Source: Ilumatobacteraceae bacterium (GTDB lineage: Bacteria; Actinomycetota; Acidimicrobiia; Acidimicrobiales; Ilumatobacteraceae). Taken from it: DNA of 11,540 nt. The notes below the pieces were generated by a model. That model had not been told where the DNA came from, did no database searches, and was given only the letters and a program-made list of their open reading frames with translations. Below, piece after piece: positions 5,963 through 11,540 of the stretch. The DNA lies in assembly GCA_007122945.1 (NCBI GenBank), contig SKSP01000380.1:1-11540 (forward strand). The letters run 5' to 3'. Position 1 is the first letter of the stretch. Each line of letters opens with the position of its first letter. The translations under genes were made by a program, and so were the position numbers.

Positions 5963-6421
5963 TCAGTGCGAGGATCCGCTCGGTAGTCGTGCACGGGCGT
6001 GGCCGACCGTGCAACGCGTGCCGTCTGCCTTCTCGCACCAGACGTCGAGCACTGCGGTCCGACGATCGCCGTCGACCTCGATGTCCGTGATCACTCCGCA
6101 CGCGGTGATCAGATCGTCCTCGAAGATCGGCACGATGTACTTCGTTCGGAGTGCACCGCCCTCGAGGAACCCGTGGCCGAAGCTGGCGGTCAGCATCGAC
6201 GAGAGCCAGTTGGTCGAGATCATGCCGTCCGCGACCCGACCGGCGAGGCCCGACCGGCGAGCGACATCGTCGTCGGTGTGGATGTTCGAACCGACCAGCT
6301 GCGGCATGCCGTTCGCGACGAGCGCGGTGTCGATGCCCTCGCAGTACCACCGCATCCGTTCGGCCGTCATGTGGCGGGTGATCGGTGCGAGTCGGTCCCC
6401 CACACTCCAGTGCTCAGCCAT
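5963..6421 (-). CDS. MaoC-like hydratase subunit B (His-bearing half)
   Basis: A 152-residue single hotdog of the MaoC/R-hydratase superfamily, which adds water to 2-enoyl-CoA. Seen: a helix region ending in GSNIHTDDDVARRSG with His48, then RVADGMISTNWLSSML, which corresponds to hydratase motif 2 and the following helix, and a C-terminal GHARARLP strand. The textbook D-x-N-P-x-H is shortened to S-N-I-H: the catalytic His is there, but the Asp is not in its usual place. The ATG at 6421 overlaps the end of the upstream MaoC-like gene by 8 nt, the tightest link in this operon. Side by side with a second half-size hotdog that has the APPT motif, it probably forms a heteromeric hydratase like HadAB or ChsH1-ChsH2. 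It is the last gene of the minus-strand operon. Confidence 0.8.
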   Translation of the reverse strand: MAEHWSVGDRLAPITRHMTAERMRWYCEGIDTALVANGMPQLVGSNIHTDDDVARRSGLAGRVADGMISTNWLSSMLTASFGHGFLEGGALRTKYIVPIFEDDLITACGVITDIEVDGDRRTAVLDVWCEKADGTRCTVGHARARLPSGSSH

Positions 6422-6875
6422 CGGACACCTGGTCGCGCTCATCGCCCGGGGCGGCATGGTTCAGCAGCGAGACGTCCCGGTAGGTGGTGTGGAGGTCGTC
6501 GGTGAGCGCATCTCGAACCTCGAACGAGATGACCAGGAAGTCGCGCCCTCGACGCGTGTAGCGCTCGACGACCCGTCCACCGACCGAGAGGGTCTGACCG
6601 ACCCGGATCGCCCGGTGGTGCGTCGCCTCGTACAGGTAGTGGATGCGCGGCACCGGCCCGGCGCCTCCCGGGCACGCTGCCTGGAGGACACGCACCTTGT
6701 CGACGTGCGCCATCGTCGGCGGCGCGTACTGGATCTCGGACCCACCGCCATGGAAGATGTCGCCGACCTCCTCGACGCCGTGGCAGTACTCCCGCACGAT
6801 GAACGCCGTCACCTCGTAGCGCACCGGCTCCAGCACGTCGCCCGGTTCGAGGTCGGAGACGTAGCGTCCGATCAC
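6414..6875 (-). CDS. MaoC-like hydratase subunit A (APPT-motif half)
   Basis: A 153-residue hotdog resembling the MaoC_dehydrat_N / FAS1-like N-terminal domain. Seen: EYCHGVEEVGDIFHGG, then YAPPTM (50-55), the short motif typical of the non-catalytic partner subunits such as HadA/HadC; RIHYLYEATHHRAIRVGQTLSVGGRV (77-102); and two closing strands. There is no His/Asp hydratase motif, so it is likely the substrate-binding partner of the following gene. The start is GTG 6875, 9 nt after the acyl-CoA dehydrogenase stop; no strong Shine-Dalgarno site is seen, suggesting translational coupling. An ATG overlapping the preceding stop is in another frame. The pair follows an acyl-CoA dehydrogenase, as expected for successive dehydrogenation and hydration of a CoA thioester (inference from order). 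Confidence 0.8.
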   Translation of the reverse strand: MIGRYVSDLEPGDVLEPVRYEVTAFIVREYCHGVEEVGDIFHGGGSEIQYAPPTMAHVDKVRVLQAACPGGAGPVPRIHYLYEATHHRAIRVGQTLSVGGRVVERYTRRGRDFLVISFEVRDALTDDLHTTYRDVSLLNHAAPGDERDQVSDG

Positions 6876-6884
6876 GCGACGATC

Positions 6885-8108
6885 TCATGAGCCATGGTTG
6901 CCTCCGAACAGATCCGATGCGATCTGTCGCCGGAGGATCTCCGCCGATCCATCGGCGACGCAGACCACTCGCACGATCTGCCACGCCTCGGTCAGGCCGA
7001 CCTCGTTGGTGAAGCCCATCGCACCGTGGACCTGCATCGCCCTGTCGATCGCCTGCAGGGACTTCTCCGTCGAGAGCACCTTCGCGATCGACAACTCGGT
7101 GCGTGCGGGCTCGTCGGCGTCGAGCAGCCGCACCGCGTGCAACGCGGACAGCCGTGCCGCGTGGATCTCCGAGTGGGACTCGACCAACGGGAACGACACA
7201 CCCTGGTGCGAGGAGATCGGCGCGTCGAACGCTCGACGATGGTTCGCGTAGCCCACCGCCAGGTCGATCGCCCATCTCGCGAGACCGATGGCCTTGGCGC
7301 AGTTGTACACACGCCCGAGCGTGACTCCTCGCATCGCGACCCGGAAGCCCTCGCCCGGATCCCCGATCACGTGGTCGTCGGGCACGAAGACGTCGTCGAG
7401 CTGCAGGATCGCCTCGACGCTGCCGAGATGCCCGAACATCGGGATCACGGAGGAGGCGTCGAAGCCGGGCGCGGTCGTGGGAACGAGGAACGCGCCGATG
7501 CCTCCCCTGCGCGCCTGCGCCGCGTCCGGGTCGGTCACGGCGAAGACGATGGCGAGGTCGGCATGACTCCCGTTGCTGATCCACTGCTTGCTGCCGCTCA
7601 GCCGCCAACCACCGCGCGTGCGGATGGCGCGCGTGCGCATCATCCAGGCATCGCTGCCAGCATCGGGCTCCGACATCCCGAAGCACATCGACGTGCGGCC
7701 GGCCAGGAGGTCGGGGAGGTACTTCTCGGTCGTCGATGCCGGCAGATCGGCCAGGAGGGGGTTCGGGCCCTTGGTCCAGTGGGCGACAGCGTGGAGGCCC
7801 AACCAATGGCGCGGCCCCTGTTGGAAGATCGTCTCCCAGACCCGATACATCGCCTCCCAACCGATGCCGCCTCCGCCGATGCTGGCGGGCAACGCCATCG
7901 TGTAGTACCCGGCGGCCGCAGATCGTTCCCGAACTCGACGGATCAGCGCGTGGGCGTCGCTCGAGATCCTGCCGTCGAGGTCGTAACGCCGCCGCGGGTC
8001 ATCCAGCACGTCGGCGTGCTCGTCATGGAGCGCGACGACCTCCGAGCGGAGGAAATGCCGCAAGCCGTCACAGATCTCGTCGATGTCGGTCGTGGTGTCC
8101 GTCGTCAT
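6885..8108 (-). CDS. Acyl-CoA dehydrogenase with Asp at the catalytic-base position
   Basis: A 407-residue FAD-dependent acyl-CoA dehydrogenase of normal length; it introduces the alpha-beta double bond in an acyl-CoA and passes electrons to ETF. Seen: an N-terminal helical domain; MALPASIGGGG (71-81); CFGMSEPDAGSDAW (142-155), the standard flavin/substrate motif; the WISNGSHADLAIV middle beta domain; RRAFDAPISSHQG (291-303); and VHGAMGFTNE (360-369). At the site of the catalytic Glu of the EGT motif it has A385-D386-G-S-A-E-I, so the base is probably Asp386, as in ACAD10/11-like enzymes. I chose ATG 8108 because GAGGGGG (8114-8120) stands 5 nt upstream; ATG 8141 in frame overlaps the preceding gene end and adds 11 unrelated residues. 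It lies 34 nt after monooxygenase 2 and 9 nt before the MaoC pair. Confidence 0.92.
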   Translation of the reverse strand: MTTDTTTDIDEICDGLRHFLRSEVVALHDEHADVLDDPRRRYDLDGRISSDAHALIRRVRERSAAAGYYTMALPASIGGGGIGWEAMYRVWETIFQQGPRHWLGLHAVAHWTKGPNPLLADLPASTTEKYLPDLLAGRTSMCFGMSEPDAGSDAWMMRTRAIRTRGGWRLSGSKQWISNGSHADLAIVFAVTDPDAAQARRGGIGAFLVPTTAPGFDASSVIPMFGHLGSVEAILQLDDVFVPDDHVIGDPGEGFRVAMRGVTLGRVYNCAKAIGLARWAIDLAVGYANHRRAFDAPISSHQGVSFPLVESHSEIHAARLSALHAVRLLDADEPARTELSIAKVLSTEKSLQAIDRAMQVHGAMGFTNEVGLTEAWQIVRVVCVADGSAEILRRQIASDLFGGNHGS

Positions 8109-8113
8109 CGTCG

Positions 8114-8120
8114 CCCCCTC
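8114..8120 (-). promoter_or_regulatory. Shine-Dalgarno site fixing the acyl-CoA dehydrogenase start
   Basis: GAGGGGG on the minus strand ends 5 nt before ATG 8108. It decides against the longer in-frame start at 8141, which would sit on the stop region of the preceding gene. Confidence 0.65.
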
Positions 8121-8142
8121 GACCAGGACACAGGTTCGCACA

Positions 8143-9117
8143 TCAGCCGTTCAGCTCCGGCAGCACCTTGTCGACGAACAGCTCCATGCTCGCCCAACCG
8201 ATGCTGGGGTCGACCCCACCCATCAGCGGCTTGAGCGTGACGGTGCCGCGCTCCTCGGCGAACTCGACGCACTCGTCGGGGGTGAGGACGAGATACCTGC
8301 CACTGGCGCGCAGCTCCTCGGCGTCGTCGTACTCCGCGTAGACCGAGCCCTTCATACCGGCGGCCCATCGCCCGTAGCTGTTCGTCTCGTGCAACGCGTG
8401 CGGTGCGATGCGCGACCAGTCGCGATCGGGGTCCTCGGAGACGAACAGCGCCATCGGCCCGGCCTTCGGGGGCGCGGGCTGATCGGGCAGGGGTCGGCCG
8501 AGCTTCTCGAGCTCCTCGAGGTAGATCTCGTAGAGTCTCGGCGCCAGCGGCTCGTAGCCGTCGCACATCGCGGCGGCCCGGCGAGCGGTGGCCGGCGATG
8601 CTCCACCGAGGACGATCGCGGGACGTGGGCGCTGATGGGGTCGGGGGAGCACGCGAACCGTCTCGCCGCGGAACTCGAAGGGCTCGCCGGTCCACGCCTG
8701 CTTCAGCGCCTCGATCCCCTCCTCCATGAGCGAGGGACGCCGCTTCATGTCGACGCCGAACTGGGCGTACTCGGCGGCGCGGTAGCCGCCGGCCACGGTG
8801 AGTCGGAGTCGGCCCTCGCTCACCAGGTCCAGCACGGCGAGGTCCTCGGCGATCTTGAGCGGGTGATGGAGCGGGAGGAGCACCACGCTGAGCCGCACGA
8901 GCAGGTTCTCGGTGGCCCCGGCGATGGCCGATCCGAGCACGATGGGCGACGGGAGGTACCCGTCGTCGCTCGCGTGGTGCTCGGACAGCGTCACGCTCGT
9001 GAAGCCGCGCTGGTCCGCCCACGCGCACTGCTCGATCGCCGCTGGGTACAAGATGTCGGCCGGAGCGCCGAACGACGGCGCCCGCATGTCGTAGCCGAGG
9101 TGGTAGGTGACGGTCAT
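8143..9117 (-). CDS. Luciferase-like (LLM class) flavin- or F420-dependent monooxygenase 2
   Basis: A 324-residue luciferase-like TIM barrel, paralogous to the gene at 2657-3640. Shared blocks: GYDMRAP-x-FG-x-PAD near the N-terminus, TL-x-EHH (46-48 here) followed by DGYLPSP, LLPL-x-HP, AWTGEPFEFRG-x-TVRVLPRP, GGASPA-x-ARRAA, PRLYEIY and EELRASG-x-Y-x-VLTPD. It would use reduced flavin or F420 for oxygenation or hydride transfer on a small organic substrate; the cofactor cannot be told apart here. The ATG at 9117 has AGGA 5 nt upstream, placed directly after the hydrolase stop (gap 9 nt), so it belongs to the minus-strand operon. Whether the two copies act on the same substrate or successive intermediates is unknown. 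Confidence 0.9.
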   Translation of the reverse strand: MTVTYHLGYDMRAPSFGAPADILYPAAIEQCAWADQRGFTSVTLSEHHASDDGYLPSPIVLGSAIAGATENLLVRLSVVLLPLHHPLKIAEDLAVLDLVSEGRLRLTVAGGYRAAEYAQFGVDMKRRPSLMEEGIEALKQAWTGEPFEFRGETVRVLPRPHQRPRPAIVLGGASPATARRAAAMCDGYEPLAPRLYEIYLEELEKLGRPLPDQPAPPKAGPMALFVSEDPDRDWSRIAPHALHETNSYGRWAAGMKGSVYAEYDDAEELRASGRYLVLTPDECVEFAEERGTVTLKPLMGGVDPSIGWASMELFVDKVLPELNG

Positions 9118-9126
9118 CGTGTTCCT

Positions 9127-9927
9127 TCAGTGTCCTGCCGCCTCGGCGGCCTCGACGTGCGACTCCACGAGCGACGGGAAGCGAGCCGGGTCGCGTCGGA
9201 AGAGGTCGTGTGACGACGCTTCGAACGTGACGATCTCGGCGCCGGCGCGGCGGTATCCCGCCTGCTCCTCGGCGTTCACGAACGTGTGCCCTCCCGATGT
9301 CGTCTGCCCACTGCGAACGACGAGGGTCGGTGTCCCGAGCGCTTCGAGCTCGTCGTAGTAGCGGCGCTCGACCGACTCGCGGGCGATGCCGGCGAGTGCC
9401 ACCTCGTCGATCCGGCTCACGACCGGCGTGCCCCGCCACCGGCCGGCCACGAACGACGGCGCCCAGGCCCCACCGTCGATGCCGATCTCGCCACCGATGT
9501 AGTCGCCGATCGAGAGCGACCGCACGCGGTCCGCGACCTCGAACGCGTAGGGCAAGCCATAGGCCGTCCCGCGGGAGAACATCATGAGGTGGAAGCGGCC
9601 GATCCCGGCGTGCTCGACGACGGCCCCGAGGTCGCGGACGTGGTCGTCCCGGTGGTAGCCACTCGGGGGCGTGCCGCTACGACCGCGTCCGCGGAGGTCG
9701 ATCACGAGGATGCGCCGAGCGAACACGGGGACGACGCCGATGTAGTCGTCGGCGACGCAGGTCAGCCCCGGCACGAACACGATCGGGTCGAGATCGCGCG
9801 CCGGCGCGACGGGACCCGTGTCGAGGTAGTGGATCCTGACGTCGTCGCTCTCCGCGAACCGAGCGAGACGGTGTGGCGGCGCGTCGGGGTCCCAGATCGA
9901 GTGCGTGGCGTGCAGCGAGTGGGTCAC
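9127..9927 (-). CDS. Alpha/beta-fold hydrolase with atypical nucleophile elbow
   Basis: A 266-residue alpha/beta hydrolase. Seen: VFVPGLT (50-56), the oxyanion-hole loop; VIDLRGRGRSGTP (75-87); nucleophile Ser118 in M-F-S-R-G (116-120), where the usual G-x-S-x-G has lost its first Gly to Met; and His240 in SSHDLF as the catalytic histidine. The usual acid after strand 7 (G-x-x-D) reads SGQTTSG and has no Asp; Asp142 in SIGDYIGG, after strand 6, could replace it. It could be an esterase, C-C bond hydrolase or haloperoxidase-like enzyme. The start is GTG 9927, whose GTGA overlaps the VOC stop by 4 nt, with GGGGAG immediately upstream: classic translational coupling. Its position between a VOC gene and a monooxygenase resembles meta-cleavage clusters, but the active site is not standard. 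Confidence 0.82.
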   Translation of the reverse strand: MTHSLHATHSIWDPDAPPHRLARFAESDDVRIHYLDTGPVAPARDLDPIVFVPGLTCVADDYIGVVPVFARRILVIDLRGRGRSGTPPSGYHRDDHVRDLGAVVEHAGIGRFHLMMFSRGTAYGLPYAFEVADRVRSLSIGDYIGGEIGIDGGAWAPSFVAGRWRGTPVVSRIDEVALAGIARESVERRYYDELEALGTPTLVVRSGQTTSGGHTFVNAEEQAGYRRAGAEIVTFEASSHDLFRRDPARFPSLVESHVEAAEAAGH

Positions 9928-10787
9928 TCCCCGGCCCGCCGCGGATCATCGGGGAGGAGATCCTCCACCAGGAAGGTCGGAACGGGGACGACGGCCGGGT
10001 CGAGGTAGACCATCTCGTCGATCGTGGCCGTCTGCCGGACACCGTGGGCCGCCAGCTCCTGCAGCGCGCCGGCGAGACCGTCGACCCGCAGACCGTGCGC
10101 GTGGAACCGATTACGGCGGATGTCGGTGCCCCACAACTCGACCGAGGATCCTTCGGGCGGCATCGGGAAGAGCAGCAGGGGGCAGTCCACGAGCGACACG
10201 ATCGCTCCGACCTGATCGGGTGCGGCATCGTCTCGCACTCGGAGGACCTCGGTCCCGAACAGAGCGGCCAGACGCTCGGCGACGGATCGCGGATCGTTCA
10301 CGACGGCCGTCACGAACGCGTACTGCCCGACTGGCACCACGGGCGGCCGCGGCAACGGCTCGAGCGCGTGACCCCATCGAGGATCGTCGTCGGTGTGACG
10401 GTCGCTCCATTCCAACAACAGGCCGGAGCTCTCGCGCGGCTTGGTGTAGAAGATGTGATCGTCGAGCCACACCTGCGGCGTGAGATCGAGCTCACCCAAT
10501 CGTTCCGCCGTCGCCTTCGCATCGTCCACGTGCAGCGCGATCGAATGCATCCCGCCGCCCCAGGACTCCACGAAGTTGCGGACGGGCGAGTGCTCGCCGA
10601 CCGGTGCCCCGATCTCGATCGAGTTGTCGCCGATCCAGATCATCCCACCGCGCCGGCCGATGCCGGGCTCCTCGGAGACATGGTCGTGCATCACGACAGC
10701 ACCGAACAGACGCTGGAGTGGGCCGAGCAGATCGTCGTAGTCGGCACCCATCGCGGTGGTGTGCCAGAGCCGGTTGATGTGGGCCAT
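9924..10787 (-). CDS. Two-domain VOC (glyoxalase/dioxygenase superfamily) protein
   Basis: A 287-residue protein with two VOC modules (about 1-135 and 150-280). In the first half the positions expected for metal ligands are filled: His9 (RLWHTT), His81 (GMHSIALHVDD) and Glu126 (LLLEW). In the second half the opening strand (QYAFVTAVVND) has no His, while His231 and Glu275 remain, so that site is probably incomplete. This is the reverse of type I extradiol dioxygenases, whose iron site is in the C-terminal half, so an epimerase, lyase or glyoxalase-like reaction is at least as likely as ring cleavage. The ATG at 10787 has AGGAG 4 nt upstream; this overlaps the stop of the flavoprotein gene (gap 7 nt). 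A further open stretch upstream is Arg-rich shadow coding. The stop overlaps the hydrolase start by 4 nt. Confidence 0.82.
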   Translation of the reverse strand: MAHINRLWHTTAMGADYDDLLGPLQRLFGAVVMHDHVSEEPGIGRRGGMIWIGDNSIEIGAPVGEHSPVRNFVESWGGGMHSIALHVDDAKATAERLGELDLTPQVWLDDHIFYTKPRESSGLLLEWSDRHTDDDPRWGHALEPLPRPPVVPVGQYAFVTAVVNDPRSVAERLAALFGTEVLRVRDDAAPDQVGAIVSLVDCPLLLFPMPPEGSSVELWGTDIRRNRFHAHGLRVDGLAGALQELAAHGVRQTATIDEMVYLDPAVVPVPTFLVEDLLPDDPRRAGE

Positions 10788-10794
10788 GTCGCTC

Positions 10795-11540
10795 CTACCC
10801 CAGAGCCGGTTCCTGCACCGGCGCCTTGGCCGCCTCGCGCCCCGCGATGTGACCGAAGGTGAGCGCCAGCCCGATCGTCGCGCCGGGCCCCCAGTACGCC
10901 TGTCCCGCCGGTGACGCCACGCAGTTCCCCGCCCCGAAGACCCCCGGGATCGGCGTGCCGGTCGCGTCGAGGACACGCGCCGCGGCGTCGGTGACGGGAC
11001 CGCCGTTGGTGTCGAGCGTGCCGGCGCCGAGGATCACGCAGTGATAGGGGCCCTCCGGCGAGAAGGGGGCCATGGTCGCGTTGGGCGAGCCAGGTCTCCT
11101 CGGTGCGTTCCACGACTGCTCGATCGGCGATTCGCCACGGTGGAAGTCCTCGTCGACGCCCGTCTGCGCGAAGCCGTTGAACCGCTCCACGGTCGCGTGC
11201 AGGTTCTCGAGGAAGTCGGGGCCGAGGCGGGCGCCGCCCGTCTCGGTCGCGATGGCGGCGAGCCTCGCGTCGATCAGCTCGGCGAGCTCCGCCCAGCTGT
11301 CGGCCGACACCACGTAGTCGACCTTCTCGTCGGGTTGGGGGACCGGGGGGCGGAACGGCCAGGGGTTCGGGGCCTGCGCCACGGTGTCGTCCCAGATCAT
11401 GAAGAGCAGCTGATTGGGGTACTCGCGCCCGGTGATGTCGTACTGGGCGTGGATCTGTCCCCGTTCGTTGTAGGGGGCCTTCTCGTTCACGACGCGACGG
11501 CCGTACTTGTTGACCTGGATCATCGCATCGCCGTACGGCA
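10795..11540 (-). CDS. FAD-binding dehydrogenase, KstD/fumarate-reductase-like (C-terminal part, runs off right edge)
   Basis: The 247 visible residues are the C-terminal part of a FAD_binding_2 family flavoprotein (3-ketosteroid Delta1-dehydrogenase / fumarate reductase flavoprotein superfamily). The landmarks are NKYGRRVVNEKAPY near the start of the visible part, and PGVFGAGNCVASPAGQAYW followed by GPGATIGLALTFGHIAGREAA at the end, the FAD-contacting tail seen in KstD-type enzymes. Known members introduce a carbon-carbon double bond next to a ketone, or reduce fumarate-like substrates. The ATG at 11523 is not the start: the frame is open to the edge (reading PYGDA before it) and the region is mid-domain; the FAD-binding GxGxxG Rossmann half must lie beyond 11540. 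It is the first visible gene of the minus-strand operon; the VOC gene follows after 7 nt. Substrate unknown. Confidence 0.85.
   Translation of the reverse strand, partial: PYGDAMIQVNKYGRRVVNEKAPYNERGQIHAQYDITGREYPNQLLFMIWDDTVAQAPNPWPFRPPVPQPDEKVDYVVSADSWAELAELIDARLAAIATETGGARLGPDFLENLHATVERFNGFAQTGVDEDFHRGESPIEQSWNAPRRPGSPNATMAPFSPEGPYHCVILGAGTLDTNGGPVTDAAARVLDATGTPIPGVFGAGNCVASPAGQAYWGPGATIGLALTFGHIAGREAAKAPVQEPALG

Noticed and set aside
6894..8234. Long plus-strand open frame of 446 codons opposite the acyl-CoA dehydrogenase
   Set aside because: Its translation is Arg/His/Asp-rich with no recognisable domain, while the minus strand codes for a complete acyl-CoA dehydrogenase. Such antisense frames are normal in high-GC coding DNA.
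8083..10008. Plus-strand open frames opposite monooxygenase 2 and the hydrolase
   Set aside because: Same compositional shadow effect; no family motif and no ribosome site.
10788..10976. Upstream extension of the VOC gene to 10976
   Set aside because: The extension is very Arg-rich, lies inside the flavoprotein gene in another frame, and a good AGGAG precedes ATG 10787.
11521..11523. ATG at 11523 as start of a 242-residue flavoprotein
   Set aside because: The frame stays open to the window edge and the residues right after the ATG (NKYGRRVVNE) belong to the middle of FAD_binding_2 proteins; the FAD-binding N-terminal half must lie outside.
9127..11540. Naming the VOC, hydrolase and flavoprotein as HsaC, HsaD and KstD of steroid degradation
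   Set aside because: Only the flavoprotein tail looks truly KstD-like. The VOC metal site is in the wrong half for HsaC and the hydrolase lacks the standard elbow and acid, so gene symbols are not justified.

Overview
The window is gene-dense, high-GC DNA with almost no non-coding space. It looks chromosomal and actinobacterial: amidohydrolase-2, luciferase-like flavin monooxygenase, SDR, acyl-CoA dehydrogenase, MaoC and VOC genes packed together is the usual make-up of catabolic islands in high-GC Actinobacteria (Acidimicrobiia or mycobacteria-like). Several genes start with GTG, and two have TAnnnT-like hexamers exactly 6 nt before the start, as in leaderless actinobacterial transcripts. 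The phylum is inferred from protein style and composition. I see no rRNA, tRNA, CRISPR array, insertion sequence or phage gene.

Layout. 1-1585 (+): an amidohydrolase-2 family protein followed 4 nt later by a SnoaL-like protein. 1629-2447 (-): SDR oxidoreductase 1. 2448-2656: divergent intergenic region holding seven tandem copies of a 14-15 bp unit. 2657-3640 (+): luciferase-like monooxygenase 1. 3671-4108 (-): small hotdog thioesterase. 4109-4330: second divergent intergenic region holding five tandem copies of an unrelated 16 bp unit. 4331-5948 (+): SDR oxidoreductase 2, then a double-hotdog PaaI-type thioesterase. 5963-11540 (-): a tightly packed seven-gene run in transcription order: KstD-like FAD dehydrogenase (runs off the right edge), two-domain VOC protein, alpha/beta hydrolase, luciferase-like monooxygenase 2 (a paralogue of the first), acyl-CoA dehydrogenase and two small MaoC-like hotdog proteins. 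Gaps or overlaps between these genes are between -8 and +34 nt, so they are almost certainly one transcript, with its promoter outside the window.

Together the genes suggest breakdown of a hydrophobic, probably cyclic or branched carboxylic compound through CoA thioesters. The flavin dehydrogenase, monooxygenase, VOC protein and hydrolase could process rings or side chains. The acyl-CoA dehydrogenase and MaoC pair would do dehydrogenation and hydration, the SDRs alcohol/ketone oxidoreduction, and the thioesterases release or recycle CoA. The substrate cannot be read from the sequence. The most unusual points are the two unrelated tandem-repeat arrays, each lying in the apparent leader of an SDR gene, and the non-canonical active sites in three proteins of the minus-strand operon (acyl-CoA dehydrogenase, alpha/beta hydrolase, VOC protein).
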